This document shows positions 14,764 to 24,400 of a stretch of 64,000 nucleotides of DNA, piece by piece (position 1 is the first letter of the stretch; every line of letters begins with the position of its first letter). The position numbers and the translations under genes are program-made. Below the pieces are notes generated by a model. That model did not search any database. It had not been told where the DNA came from and saw nothing but the letters and a program-made list of their open reading frames with translations. This DNA comes from Myceligenerans pegani (GTDB lineage: Bacteria; Actinomycetota; Actinomycetes; Actinomycetales; Cellulomonadaceae): NCBI RefSeq assembly GCF_014892515.1, contig NZ_JADBGR010000088.1:62001-126000 (forward strand). The letters run 5' to 3'.

Positions 14764-16790
14764 GCGAGAGCACCGAGCAGGGAAGCGGACCCGTCGAGGA
14801 CGGGGCCGCCACCGAGCCCGTGGCCGAAACTCCCGAGACACCCGCGGACCAGGAAACCGCGACGCCGGAGCCGGCCCCCGAGGCCGCGGAGGAGAGCACG
14901 GCGGAGCCCGCTACCGAGGCCGCGGCCGAGCCGGCAGCGACCGACGAGCCGGCACAGGCCGACGAACCGACGACGACGGATCAGCCGGCAGCGACCGACG
15001 AGCCGACGACGCCGACCGGTGAGCCGGCAGCGACCGACGAGCCGACCCCGACGGGCGAGCCGGCAGCGACCGACGAGCCGGCTGCCGAGGCACCGGCGGT
15101 GCCCGCAGCCGAGGCCGCCGCTGCCGAGCCTGCCGAGCAACCCTCGGCGGAGACGGCTCGGACGGACGAGCCGGACAACGACGCAGAGCCCGAGAGCCAG
15201 GCAGAGTCGACGAGCGAGGCGGTGCCCGAGAACGAGGCAGAGCCGGAGAGCCGGACGGAGCCCGAGAACGAGGCGGAGCCGGAGAGCCGGACGGAGCCGT
15301 CGGGTGCGGCGCCGGAGAAGCCGGAAGCGAAGCCGGCCGAGCCGGCGCCGGCCCCCAAGCCCTCCGTCCCGAAGCCGTCGGAGGTTCCCTCGCCGGCGGC
15401 GCTGGCCAAGCCGCGGCCGCCCAAGTCCGGCGTACCGCGCCCGGCGACCCCGGCCGCGCGCCCTGCGGCCGCCGCGGCCCAGTCCACGCCCGCGGCGCCG
15501 GCGCCCGTGCCCGTGGTCGACGACGCCGCTGCGACGGCCGAGGCCGAGAAGCACGGCCGCGTCGCCGAGGACGGCACCGTCTACGTCGTCGAGAAGTCCG
15601 GTGAGCGCGCCGTCGGCCAGTTCCCCGGGGTCGGCACGTCGGAGGCGCTGAGCCTCTACGTCCGGCGCTACCTCGACCTCGTCGCGAAGGTGTCGCTGTT
15701 CGAGACCCGCCTCGACAGCGCTGACCTGTCGGTCAAGGAGATCGACCAGACCCTCGCCAAGCTCGCGGAGGAGACGGCCGAGCCGGCCGCCGTCGGCGAC
15801 CTCGACGGCCTCCGTTCCCGAGTCGAGGGCCTCAAGGGCCGGGCCGCCGAGCGCCGGGCCGCGCTGGAGACAGAGCGCGCGGCCGCCAAGGCGGAGGCCG
15901 TCAGGGCGCGCGAGGCCATCGTCGAGGCGGCCGAGAAGATCGCGGGCACCGATCCGAGCAAGATGCAGTGGCGCCCGGCGGGCGAGGAACTCCGCGCGCT
16001 CCTGGACCGCTGGAAGGCGGCCCAGCGCGGAGGCCCGCGCATCGACCGCGGCACGGAGGAGTCGCTCTGGAAGCGGTTCAGCCACGCCCGGACCGCGTTC
16101 GACCGCGAGCGCCGGCACTTCTTCGCGGATCTGGAGCAGCGGAACAAGGAGGCCAAGGCCGCCAAGGAGCTGCTGGTCTCGGAGGCCGAGGCGCTCTCGG
16201 ACAGCACGGACTGGGGCTACACGGCCGGGGCCTACCGCGACCTGATGTCCCGCTGGAAGGCTGCCGGCCGTGCGTCCCGCAAGGACGACGACGCGCTGTG
16301 GGCGCGGTTCCGCGCGGCTCAGGACAGGTTCTTCCAGGCGCGTGATGCCGCCAACGCGGCGATCGACGCCGAGTACGGGGAGAACCTGAAGGTCAAGGAG
16401 GAGCTGCTCGTCGAGGCGGAGAAGCTGGTCCCGGTGAAGGACCTCGCGGCGGCCAAGCGGGCGCTGCGCGGTATCCAGGACCGCTGGGACGCGGCCGGCA
16501 AGGTGCCGCGGCGGGACATCCAGCGCGTCGAGAACCGGATGCGGGCCGTGGAGAACGCGATCCGCGACGCGGAGCAGGAGCAGTGGCGCCGCAGCAATCC
16601 GGAGACGAAGGCCCGGGCGGAGGGGGCGGCCGCGCAGCTGGAGTCCGCGATCGCCGAGCTGGAGTCCGACCTCGAGTCCGCGCGCGCCAAGGGCGACGAT
16701 CGCAAGGTCTCGGAGCTGGAGTCCTCCCTGGCCGCGCGCAGGTCCTGGCTGGAGCAGGTCGTCCGGGCCGCCGAGGACAGCACGGCCTGA
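14760..16790 (+). CDS. DUF349 protein with a long acidic Pro/Ala/Glu N-terminal region
   Basis: This 676-residue protein starts at GTG 14760, overlapping the cyclophilin stop. Residues 1 to about 245 are low-complexity: imperfect repeats of EPAATDEPT and NEAEPESRTEP types, then Pro/Ala/Lys-rich. From about 255 the sequence is helical and charged, with at least three DUF349 units marked by W-x-A or W-x-x-A signatures (MQWRPAGEELRALLDRWKAA, YRDLMSRWKAAGR and IQDRWDAAGKVP). It ends in coiled coil. DUF349 proteins are widespread in actinobacteria; their function is not settled. The repeat-rich DNA at 14850–15340 may vary in length between strains. Confidence 0.85.
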   Translation: MSESTEQGSGPVEDGAATEPVAETPETPADQETATPEPAPEAAEESTAEPATEAAAEPAATDEPAQADEPTTTDQPAATDEPTTPTGEPAATDEPTPTGEPAATDEPAAEAPAVPAAEAAAAEPAEQPSAETARTDEPDNDAEPESQAESTSEAVPENEAEPESRTEPENEAEPESRTEPSGAAPEKPEAKPAEPAPAPKPSVPKPSEVPSPAALAKPRPPKSGVPRPATPAARPAAAAAQSTPAAPAPVPVVDDAAATAEAEKHGRVAEDGTVYVVEKSGERAVGQFPGVGTSEALSLYVRRYLDLVAKVSLFETRLDSADLSVKEIDQTLAKLAEETAEPAAVGDLDGLRSRVEGLKGRAAERRAALETERAAAKAEAVRAREAIVEAAEKIAGTDPSKMQWRPAGEELRALLDRWKAAQRGGPRIDRGTEESLWKRFSHARTAFDRERRHFFADLEQRNKEAKAAKELLVSEAEALSDSTDWGYTAGAYRDLMSRWKAAGRASRKDDDALWARFRAAQDRFFQARDAANAAIDAEYGENLKVKEELLVEAEKLVPVKDLAAAKRALRGIQDRWDAAGKVPRRDIQRVENRMRAVENAIRDAEQEQWRRSNPETKARAEGAAAQLESAIAELESDLESARAKGDDRKVSELESSLAARRSWLEQVVRAAEDSTA

Positions 16791-16927
16791 TCTCTCCGGC
16801 CTGCTCGCCGTCCGCGGCCGGCGGACACCATCGGCGGGCGACTCGGCAGGCGTGGCACCCCGTGTGGCCCCGGCACCTGTGGACAGCGGGTGCCGGGGCT
16901 GCGCCGTCCCCTGCATAGGCTGGGACG

Positions 16928-17614
16928 GTGCGACTCGCCCAGCTTCTCGACCCGCGGCCCGCGCCGGTCCCGCCGGTGGTGACGCCGGCCCGGGTGGGCG
17001 GCCCGGCCGCATGGCAGGACCTGTTGCGGTCCGGTGCGCTCACACCGCTCCGTGATGCGCCCCTGGACACCACCGGTGCGGTGGCCGTCCCGGCGGGTGT
17101 CCGAGTCACGCCCACGCACCGGGCGCTCGTCCTCGCCGAGTCGTGCGGCGGCGTGCTCCCGGCACGTGCGGTCCTGGCGGGAGCGTCGGCGGCGTGGGTG
17201 CACAGCGGCCTGCGCGGCGGCATCCACGTCCCGCGCCTTCCCACCGACGCCGGCTTCCCCGAGCTCGCCCATGACGCCGCGGTCCGCCGCCCGGACGTCC
17301 CCGCCGGAGTGCTCGTGCGCTGCGCCGCCGGCCTCGTGCGCGACACGATGCTGCTCGCCGGCGTTCCCGTCACGACGCCGGCCCGCACCGCGGCGGACGT
17401 GGCTTGTCGCCTGCCGTTCGAGCAGGCCGTGCCGGTTCTGACCGCGCTCGCGGCGGGAAGCGCGGATCTCGACCCGGTCGACCTCGACGCGGTCGAGCGG
17501 GCGCTGGAGGCACGCCGCCGCGTCGTCGGGCGCCCGGCGGCCCGCCGCGCGCTCGCCGCGGCCCGCGGACAACGGCCAGGCGCACCGTCGCCCCGGCGAT
17601 CCCTGGTCGAGTAG
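16928..17614 (+). CDS. Hypothetical protein resembling AbiEi/DUF559-type N-terminal regions
   Basis: This 228-residue protein starts at GTG 16928. The segments RVTPTHRALVLAE, VLAGASAAWVHSGL and GVPVTTPARTAADVA resemble the middle part of actinobacterial proteins annotated as type IV antitoxin AbiEi-like or DUF559 proteins. In those, the segment ends with the promoter-like phrase TPARTAxDVA. No C-terminal endonuclease-like domain and no partner nucleotidyltransferase toxin gene are present, so a toxin–antitoxin role is not supported. It has no clear operon partner; the next gene converges after about 200 bp. Confidence 0.7.
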   Translation: MRLAQLLDPRPAPVPPVVTPARVGGPAAWQDLLRSGALTPLRDAPLDTTGAVAVPAGVRVTPTHRALVLAESCGGVLPARAVLAGASAAWVHSGLRGGIHVPRLPTDAGFPELAHDAAVRRPDVPAGVLVRCAAGLVRDTMLLAGVPVTTPARTAADVACRLPFEQAVPVLTALAAGSADLDPVDLDAVERALEARRRVVGRPAARRALAAARGQRPGAPSPRRSLVE

Positions 17615-17790
17615 TCGGGCCCTTGCCCGTGCGGTCGGTCGGATGTCGGATGATCGGTCGCCCGAGGGGCCGGCCACGCGACATCCGGCCGACCACGCGA
17701 CGTCGTACCGGCTGTCGGTCTTCAGATCGCCGAGGCCGGCTTGTCAGACCGGCACGGTCCAGCTCTGGTATACGTCGGCGTCGGACCCAC

Positions 17791-17807
17791 CGGCCGGCAA
17801 CCGGCCG
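17791..17807 (-). terminator. Hairpin downstream of the Prim-Pol gene
   Basis: CGGCCGG and CCGGCCG flank a 3-nt loop, 11 bases after the Prim-Pol stop on the minus strand. There is no T-run, but the position suits a terminator between two convergent genes. Confidence 0.45.
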
Positions 17808-17817
17808 ACGGCAGCGT

Positions 17818-18918
17818 TCAGCGAGCGCGGTCCTTGTCGCGGCTGGGCTGGACGCGCTTGGGCTCGCCTGGCTGCTTCGGATACTCCGGCGGGTAGGGGA
17901 GGTCGCCCAGCCCTTCCGCTTCGTCCTGGTCGGCGAGGTCCAGCGCGGGGCGCAGGTCGCAGTCGAGCGCGGGGTCTCGATCGGCCCGTAGCGGCGCGTA
18001 CAGGTCTCCGACGTCGGCGAGCCGGCTCGGGGCCGTGCGCACGTCGAAGTCGTCGGGGTGCACCCGGGCGATCTCGTCCCAGGCGAGCGGCATGGAGACG
18101 GTCGCGCGCGCGTTGGCACGGATGGACCAGGCCGACGCGATCGTCCGGTCACGAGCCATCTGGTTGTAGTCCACGAAGATCTTCCGGCCGCGCTCCTCCT
18201 TCCACCACTTGGTGGTGACCTGGTCCGGCAGGCGCCGCTCCAGCTCGCGACCGACGGCGATCGTGGCGCGGCGCGCCTGGGTGAACGTCCACTCGGGGGC
18301 GAGCGGCACGAAGACGTGCAGGCCCCGTCCGCCCGAGGTCTTGGGATACCCGGTCATGCCGAGCTCGCCCAGCAGATCGCGCAGGTGCGGTGCGACGACG
18401 GCGGCGTCGTCGTAGTCCGTGCCGGGCTGGGGGTCGAGATCGATCCGGAGCTGGTCGACGCGTTCGGTCGCGTCGTCGCCCGGTCCACGCCGGACCGGCC
18501 ACGGGTGGAAGGTGAGCGTGCCGATCTGTGCCGCCCACACGGCGACGGCGGGCTCGGTGGGACAGACCTCGTCCGCGGTGCGGCCGGACGGGAATGCGAT
18601 CCGCGCGGTCTCCACCCATTCCGGGGCGCCCTTCGGGATGCGCTTCTGGTAGAACGCGTCCCCATGGCTGTCGGACCGCGTGGCCATCACCGCGTCCGGG
18701 GACCAGCCCTTCGGCCAGCGCTCCAGCGTCGTGGGCCGGTGCAGCAGGGCGCCGGTGATGCCCTCGGCGACGTCGGCGAAGTACCGCACGACGTCGAGCT
18801 TGGTCAGCGCCGGCCCGGCGGCCGATTCGGGGAACACGACCCGGTCCGGCGACGACACACGTACGGTGCGCCCGGCGATGTCGATCTCGACCGGCTTGGC
18901 CTTCTGTGCTGGAGCCAT
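17818..18918 (-). CDS. LigD-type primase-polymerase (PolDom / Prim-PolC-like)
   Basis: This 366-residue archaeo-eukaryotic primase-fold polymerase works in DNA end joining or gap filling. The ATG at 18918 opens MAPAQKAKPVEIDIAGR; upstream in-frame sequence is non-conserved. Hallmarks are VDQLRIDLDPQPGTD (the catalytic metal-binding DxD), KTSGGRGLHVFVPL, IFVDYNQMARDRTIASAWS and ANARATVSMPLAWDE. The ligase and nuclease domains of full LigD are absent. It is divergent from a stand-alone ATP-dependent DNA ligase, 86 bp between starts. That is the arrangement of mycobacterial Prim-PolC and LigC1, which act together in excision-repair gap filling (known for those homologues). Confidence 0.93.
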   Translation of the reverse strand: MAPAQKAKPVEIDIAGRTVRVSSPDRVVFPESAAGPALTKLDVVRYFADVAEGITGALLHRPTTLERWPKGWSPDAVMATRSDSHGDAFYQKRIPKGAPEWVETARIAFPSGRTADEVCPTEPAVAVWAAQIGTLTFHPWPVRRGPGDDATERVDQLRIDLDPQPGTDYDDAAVVAPHLRDLLGELGMTGYPKTSGGRGLHVFVPLAPEWTFTQARRATIAVGRELERRLPDQVTTKWWKEERGRKIFVDYNQMARDRTIASAWSIRANARATVSMPLAWDEIARVHPDDFDVRTAPSRLADVGDLYAPLRADRDPALDCDLRPALDLADQDEAEGLGDLPYPPEYPKQPGEPKRVQPSRDKDRAR

Positions 18919-19004
18919 GGCCCCAACGTACGCCGGGTGACCGACATCCGGCTCGCGGGCGGTATCGGCTGGCCTCCCGGACCCGGAGAAGGGATGCTCG
19001 GACC

Positions 19005-20207
19005 ATGACGCCCGCCATGCCACTCGACCTTCCCGTCACTCCCCCGGTCAAGCCGATGCTCGCGAAGTCCGTCCCGAGCGTGCCGGACCAGCCCGGCCCC
19101 GGCGCGGCGTCGAGCTCCGGTTACGTCTACGAGCCGAAGTGGGACGGATTCCGCGCGATCGTGTACCGCGACGGGGAGGACGTCCACATCGGCTCCCGCA
19201 CGGGCAAGCCGATGGAGCGGTACTTCCCGGACGTCGTCGCGGCGGTGCGCGACGCGCTCCCGGAGCGCTGCGTCGTCGACGGCGAGATCGTCATCGCGCA
19301 GGTGCCCGCCGACGACGCCGGCGCGCGGTCCCACCTGAACTTCGAGCTGCTGTCCCAGCGGATCCACCCGGCGGAGTCGCGCGTGAACATGCTCGCCGAG
19401 ACGACCCCCGCCGCGCTGGTCGTGTTCGACGTCCTCGCCGTCGGCGACGACTCCCTGATGGACCGGCCGCTCGCGGACCGCCTGGAGGCCCTGGACGCCC
19501 TCGGCCTGACGGGTCCGCTCGTCTTCGCCACGCCCCGTACCCGCGACACCGCGGTCGCGAACGAGTGGTTCGAGGCCTTCGAGGGCGCCGGACTCGACGG
19601 GGTGATCGCCAAGCCGCTGGACGGCGTCTACGAGCCGAACAAGCGCGCGATGGTGAAGGTCAAGCACGCCCGCACGGCCGACGTCGTCCTCGCCGGATAC
19701 CGCCTCCACAAGACCTCGACCCCCGAGCGCCCGCTGCTCGGCTCCCTCCTGCTCGGCCTGTACGACGACGACCGTGGCGAGGGCGGCGCGTACCTGCAGT
19801 TCGTCGGGGTGTCGGCGTCGTTTTCGGAGGCGCGTCGAGCGGAGCTGGTCACGGAGCTGGCCGACCTCGTGGTCGTGCCGGGCACGCCGGAGGCGGACGA
19901 GCATCCGTGGAGCGGCTGGGCCGACCCGGCGAAGGCGCTGCCCGCCGCCGAGGCCGGCGACAGGCTGCCGGGCGCGGTGTCCCGCTGGAGCGGCGGCAAG
20001 GACCTGTCGTTCACACCGCTGCGCCCCGAGCGCGTGCTGGAGGTGGGCTACGACCACATGGAGGGCACCCGGTTCCGGCACACGACGCAGTTCAAGCGCT
20101 GGCGCCCGGACCGGGATCCGGAGTCGTGCACCTACGAACAGCTGGCCGAGCCGGTCAGGTTCGACCTGACCGAGCTGCTGCCCGGCGCCCCGGGTACGGC
20201 GCGCTGA
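19005..20207 (+). CDS. ATP-dependent DNA ligase, LigC-type
   Basis: The ATG at 19005 gives a 400-residue ligase with a nucleotidyltransferase domain and an OB-fold. The adenylation lysine lies in motif I, EPKWDGFRA. Motif Ia/III is represented by SRTGKPMERYFP and DGEIVI, motif IIIa by LVVFDVLAV, motif IV by DGVIAKPLDG and motif V by AMVKVKHAR. The C-terminal OB part includes VGYDHMEGTRFRHTTQFKRW. It seals nicks using ATP, distinct from the NAD-dependent replicative LigA. The divergent Prim-Pol gene makes a joint short-patch repair role likely. It converges with rel, leaving 24 bp. Confidence 0.94.
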   Translation: MTPAMPLDLPVTPPVKPMLAKSVPSVPDQPGPGAASSSGYVYEPKWDGFRAIVYRDGEDVHIGSRTGKPMERYFPDVVAAVRDALPERCVVDGEIVIAQVPADDAGARSHLNFELLSQRIHPAESRVNMLAETTPAALVVFDVLAVGDDSLMDRPLADRLEALDALGLTGPLVFATPRTRDTAVANEWFEAFEGAGLDGVIAKPLDGVYEPNKRAMVKVKHARTADVVLAGYRLHKTSTPERPLLGSLLLGLYDDDRGEGGAYLQFVGVSASFSEARRAELVTELADLVVVPGTPEADEHPWSGWADPAKALPAAEAGDRLPGAVSRWSGGKDLSFTPLRPERVLEVGYDHMEGTRFRHTTQFKRWRPDRDPESCTYEQLAEPVRFDLTELLPGAPGTAR

Positions 20208-20231
20208 GCACGGGCACCGCGCGCAGGGCCG

Positions 20232-22565
20232 TCAGACGGGCAGCTGAGGGCGTTCCACCGGCTTGGTGCCGGTGATGCGGTGGACGTCGAAGACGCCCTC
20301 GACCTTGCGGACCGCCGCCAGGACCTGGGTCAGGTGGCCCGGCTCGGCCATCTCGAAGATGAAGCGGGAGACGGCCAGGCGGTCGCTCGAGGTGGAGACG
20401 AAGGCGGAGAGGATGTTGACGTGGTAGTCGGACAGGACGCGCGTCACGTCCGACAGGAGCCGTGACCTGTCCAGCGCCTCCACCTGGATCTGGACCAGGA
20501 ACATCGTGTTCGCGCCGGCGGTCCACTCCACCTCGACCAGCCGTTCGGGCTGCTTGCGCAGCCCTTCCAGGTTCACGCAGTCCACCCGGTGCACGCTCAC
20601 GCCCTGGCCCCGGGTCACGAACCCGATGATCTCGTCGCCCGGCACCGGGGTACAGCACTTCGCGAGCTTGACCCACACGTCCGCGCTGTCGGAACCCTTC
20701 AGCACGACTCCGGGGTCGCCGGTGCGCACCCGCCGCGGCGCGCGGCTCCCCGCGCCGGGCCGGGCCGCCTCAGCGACGTCCTCGGTCGCGCCCTCGTCCC
20801 CGCCCAGGGCCTTGACCAGCTTCTCCACGACGTGCGCCGCGGACACATGCCCCTCGCCCACCGCCGCGTAGAGGGCCGACACGTCGGGATACCGCATCTC
20901 GTCCGCGAGGCCCACGAGCGTCTCGTGCGACATGAGCCGCTGGATCGGCAGGCCCTGCTTGCGCATCGCCTTCGCGATCGATTCCTTGCCGGTCTCGATC
21001 GCCTCCTCCCGGCGTTCCTTCGTGAACCACGCGCGGATCTTGTTGCGGGCACGCGGGGACTTCACGAATGCCAGCCAGTCGTGGCTGGGACCGGCCGTCT
21101 CGGACTTCGAGGTGAGGATCGCGACGACGTCGCCGTTCTCCAGCGTGGAGTCCAGCGGGACGAGGCGGCCGTTCACCCGGGCGCCCATGGTCCGGTGCCC
21201 CACCTCGGTGTGCACGGCGTAGGCGAAGTCGACGGGCGTGGCGCCCGCCGGGAGCGGCATCACGTCGCCCTTCGGCGTGAAGACGTAGACCTCGTCGCCG
21301 CCGATCTCGAAGCGCAGCGAGTCGAGGAACTCCGACGGGTCCGCCGTCTCCTTCTGCCAGTCCACGAGCTGACGCAGCCACGCCATGTCCTGGGCGTGGG
21401 TGTCCTCCTTGGCCTGCGGGCCGCCGCCGTTGCGGTCCTTGTACTTCCAGTGGGCGGCGACGCCGTACTCCGCGCGACGGTGCATGTCGTGGGTGCGGAT
21501 CTGGATCTCGACGGGCTTGCCGCCCGGGCCGATCACCGTGGTGTGCAGCGACTGGTACATGTTGAACTTCGGCATCGCGATGTAATCCTTGAACCGGCCG
21601 GGAACCGGGTTCCATCGCGCGTGCATGGCGCCGAGCGCCGCGTAGCAGTCGCGCACCGTGTCCACCAGGATGCGCGTGCCCACCAGGTCGTAGATCTCCG
21701 TGAAGTCGTGGCCGCGCACGATCATCTTCTGGTAGATCGAGTAGTAGTGCTTCGGCCGGCCCATCACCGACGCCTTGATCTTCGCCGAGCGCAGGTCCGA
21801 CTCGATCTGGCCCTTGACGACGCTCAGGTACTCCTCGCGGGCCGGGGCGCGCTCGGAGACCAGGTGCACGATCTCGTCGTACACCTTGGGGTACAAGTTC
21901 TGGAAGGACAGATCCTCCAGCTCCCACTTGATCGTGTTCATCCCGAGCCGGTGTGCCAGCGGGGCGTAGATCTCGAGGGTCTCGCGGGCCTTCTTCTCCG
22001 CCTTGTGCGGCGGCACGTACTTCCAGGTGCGCGCGTTGTGCAGGCGGTCCGACAGCTTGATGACCAGCACGCGGATGTCCTTGGCCATGGCCACGACCAT
22101 CTTGCGCACGGTCTCCGCCTGCGCGGCGTCGCCGTACTTCACCTTGTCGAGCTTGGTCACCCCGTCCACGAGCAGCGCGACGTCGTCCCCGAAATCGGCG
22201 CGGAGCTGGTCGAGCGCGTAGTCCGTGTCCTCGACCGTGTCGTGCAGCAGCGCGGCGGCGATCGTGGTGCCCTCGAAACCGAGCTCCGCCAGAATCGTGG
22301 AGACGGCCACCGGGTGCGTGATGTAGGGATCACCGCTCTTGCGCATCTGCCCGCGGTGCGCCTTCTCGGCGGTCACGTACGCGCGCTCCACGAGCGCCAG
22401 GTCCGAACGCGGGTGGTTGCTGCGGATCACCTGCAGCAGCGGCTCGATGGCGGCGGGCGTGGAGGAACCGGCCCGCGCGCCGAACCGGGCCAGCCGGTGG
22501 CGCAGGCCGGGCACCGGGGTCGGCGCTGAGGCGGGCGCGGGCCGCGAGGCTTCGTTCTCGGCCAT
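20232..22565 (-). CDS. rel: Bifunctional (p)ppGpp synthetase/hydrolase (RelA/SpoT homologue)
   Basis: This 777-residue protein makes and degrades the stringent-response alarmone. The second ATG (22565) is preferred because AAGGAGG lies seven bases before it; the first ATG at 22571 is only one base from the site. The HD hydrolase motif is LLHDTVEDT. The synthetase domain contains [20 protein letters not shown] and VEIQIRT, so both activities look intact. TGS ([20 protein letters not shown]), a zinc-finger/helical region with [17 protein letters not shown], and a C-terminal ACT domain follow. It lies in the conserved secDF–apt–rel order. Confidence 0.97.
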   Translation of the reverse strand: MAENEASRPAPASAPTPVPGLRHRLARFGARAGSSTPAAIEPLLQVIRSNHPRSDLALVERAYVTAEKAHRGQMRKSGDPYITHPVAVSTILAELGFEGTTIAAALLHDTVEDTDYALDQLRADFGDDVALLVDGVTKLDKVKYGDAAQAETVRKMVVAMAKDIRVLVIKLSDRLHNARTWKYVPPHKAEKKARETLEIYAPLAHRLGMNTIKWELEDLSFQNLYPKVYDEIVHLVSERAPAREEYLSVVKGQIESDLRSAKIKASVMGRPKHYYSIYQKMIVRGHDFTEIYDLVGTRILVDTVRDCYAALGAMHARWNPVPGRFKDYIAMPKFNMYQSLHTTVIGPGGKPVEIQIRTHDMHRRAEYGVAAHWKYKDRNGGGPQAKEDTHAQDMAWLRQLVDWQKETADPSEFLDSLRFEIGGDEVYVFTPKGDVMPLPAGATPVDFAYAVHTEVGHRTMGARVNGRLVPLDSTLENGDVVAILTSKSETAGPSHDWLAFVKSPRARNKIRAWFTKERREEAIETGKESIAKAMRKQGLPIQRLMSHETLVGLADEMRYPDVSALYAAVGEGHVSAAHVVEKLVKALGGDEGATEDVAEAARPGAGSRAPRRVRTGDPGVVLKGSDSADVWVKLAKCCTPVPGDEIIGFVTRGQGVSVHRVDCVNLEGLRKQPERLVEVEWTAGANTMFLVQIQVEALDRSRLLSDVTRVLSDYHVNILSAFVSTSSDRLAVSRFIFEMAEPGHLTQVLAAVRKVEGVFDVHRITGTKPVERPQLPV

Positions 22566-22634
22566 GTGCATGCCTCCTTCGCGCCGGTGGATGGCTCAGT
22601 CTAACGGCCGTGCGGCCTGACCCGGCCCTTCACC

Positions 22635-23219
22635 TCATTCCTGTGCGGGCCCGACCTGCAGGAGAGTAGTCACCTCGTGACCGCCGAGCCTCTCGCGGCC
22701 GTGAAGCGCGACGAGTTCGAGGAGGAAGGCCAGTCCGGCGACCACACCGCCGCTGCGCCGCACGAGATCCGCCGCAGCGGCGGCGGTGCCGCCGGTGGCC
22801 AGGACGTCGTCTACCAGAAGAACGCGGGAACCCGGCTGAAGTGTTCCCGCACGCAACTCGATCGACGCCGAACCGTACTCCAGGTCGTAGTCGACCCGTT
22901 CGACCGGCGGCGGGAGCTTGCCCGCCTTGCGCAACGGCAGGAAGCCGACGCCGAGTTTCGTGGCGAGCGGCGCCCCGAAGAGGAAGCCGCGGGCCTCCAT
23001 CCCGGCCACCATGTCGATCTCCCCCAGGTCCGCCACCGCCGTGGCGAACCCGTCGAGGACGTCGGCCAGCCCCGCCGCGTCCGCCAGCAACGGCGTGATG
23101 TCGCGGAAGAGAATGCCCTCGGCCGGATAGTCGGGAACGTCGCGGATCAGGGAGCGCACGCGCGCCGCGCGCTCCGGCTCGAGGCCGGAGAGGGCGGAGA
23201 GGGCGATGTCGTCGGTCAC
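22635..23219 (-). CDS. apt: Adenine phosphoribosyltransferase
   Basis: GTG 23219 starts a 194-residue enzyme that salvages adenine to AMP with PRPP. The PRPP-binding signature VLLVDDVLATGGTA is present, along with VAGMEARGFLFGAPLATKLG and FRDITPLLAD near the N-terminus. Longer in-frame readings run back into secF antisense sequence and are rejected. No good Shine-Dalgarno precedes the GTG. The gene sits between secF and rel on the same strand. Confidence 0.95.
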   Translation of the reverse strand: MTDDIALSALSGLEPERAARVRSLIRDVPDYPAEGILFRDITPLLADAAGLADVLDGFATAVADLGEIDMVAGMEARGFLFGAPLATKLGVGFLPLRKAGKLPPPVERVDYDLEYGSASIELRAGTLQPGSRVLLVDDVLATGGTAAAAADLVRRSGGVVAGLAFLLELVALHGRERLGGHEVTTLLQVGPAQE

Positions 23220-23248
23220 GGGAGGTGAGCCTACCCGGGAAACGACCG

Positions 23249-23280
23249 GGCCCCCGAGGGAGCAGCGTCCATCGGGGGCC
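23249..23280 (-). terminator. Hairpin between secF and apt
   Basis: GGCCCCCGA pairs with TCGGGGGCC across a 14-nt loop, starting 22 bases downstream of the secF stop. It should terminate, or at least attenuate, the yajC-secD-secF transcript before apt. Confidence 0.6.
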
Positions 23281-23302
23281 GGGCGGCGTGTCGAGAGCGT
23301 CG

Positions 23303-24400
23303 TCAGCGCCCCTTCTTCCGACGGGGTTGCGCCTGCTGTCCCTGATGGCTCCCGGGGATGAGTTGAGCAGTGCCGGCGGCGGCTGCGGCGAGGGCCGCAT
23401 CCGAAGCGCCCTCGCCCATCAGCTCCTGACGAGCGGCCAGCACCTTGGCCGTGTGCTGCTTGATCTTCGCGTCGCTCTGCCGGAACGTGACGTCGAGCGG
23501 CGGGGCAAGGAAGATCGACGACGCGGCGCCCACCGCGATCCCGACGAACAGCGACAGCGACAGGTCCTTCAGCGTGCCGGCACCCAGCAGGAACGCGCCG
23601 ACGAAGAGGATGCCCGCCACCGGCAGGAGCGCCACGACCGAGGTGTTGATCGAACGCACGAACGTCTGGTTCACCGCGAGGTTGGCCCGCTCGGCGTACG
23701 TGCTGCGTGTCTGCTCCAGCACCGTGGCGGTGTTCTCCCGGACCTTGTCGAACACCACGACCTTGTCGTAGAGCGAGAAGCCGAGGATCGTCAGGAAGCC
23801 GATGATGGTCGACGGCGTGACCTCCCAGCCGACCGCGGCGTACACGCCCGCCGAGACGAGCAGGTCCAGGAGGACCGCGACGATACCGGCCAGAGCCATC
23901 CGCCACGCCCGGAAGTACAGCGCCATGAAGGCCGCGGCCGCGGCGACGAACACCAGCGTGCCGTACAGCGCCTTCTGGGAGACGCTCTCGCCCCAGGTGG
24001 GCCCGATGAAGCCGGAGGTCACCTCACCGGCCGGGACACCGTAGGCCTCGGCGAGGGCGTCCCGGACGCCGTTGAGCTCGGCGTCGTCGGTGAGCTCCGC
24101 GGTCTGCACGCGCACCGCGCCGTCGCCGACCTGGGAGACCAGAACTTCCTGGTTGGGTGCCACCGAGTGCACCGCGTCGATCGCCGTGTCCTCGTCGGTG
24201 CTGGTCACACCGGAAACGGTGAACTCCGAGCCCCCGCGGAAGTCGATGCCGAGGTTGAGCCCCTGCATCGCGATGATCGCGATCGACACCGCCGAGAACA
24301 GCGCGACGATCGAGAACCAGATCCGGCGCTTCTGCATGATCGGGTAGGACCGCTGGCCCGTGTACAGGTCGTTGCCCCACTGGGCGAAGTTGAACGCCAT
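23303..24400 (-). CDS. secF: Protein translocase subunit SecF
   Basis: This 365-residue inner-membrane protein partners with SecD to drive protein export with the proton-motive force. The first membrane segment follows MQKRRIWFSIVALFSAVSIA, then comes the SecF signature GIDFRGGSEFTVSG. A periplasmic P4 domain and five further membrane segments follow, including GFLTILGFSLYDKVVVFDKV and SINTSVVALLPVAGI. Its ATG overlaps the secD stop by one base, so the two are translationally coupled. Confidence 0.97.
   Translation of the reverse strand: MAFNFAQWGNDLYTGQRSYPIMQKRRIWFSIVALFSAVSIAIIAMQGLNLGIDFRGGSEFTVSGVTSTDEDTAIDAVHSVAPNQEVLVSQVGDGAVRVQTAELTDDAELNGVRDALAEAYGVPAGEVTSGFIGPTWGESVSQKALYGTLVFVAAAAAFMALYFRAWRMALAGIVAVLLDLLVSAGVYAAVGWEVTPSTIIGFLTILGFSLYDKVVVFDKVRENTATVLEQTRSTYAERANLAVNQTFVRSINTSVVALLPVAGILFVGAFLLGAGTLKDLSLSLFVGIAVGAASSIFLAPPLDVTFRQSDAKIKQHTAKVLAARQELMGEGASDAALAAAAAGTAQLIPGSHQGQQAQPRRKKGR

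Noticed and set aside
16928-17614. Type IV toxin–antitoxin system
   Set aside because: Only a partial AbiEi-like resemblance is seen and no partner toxin gene is adjacent.
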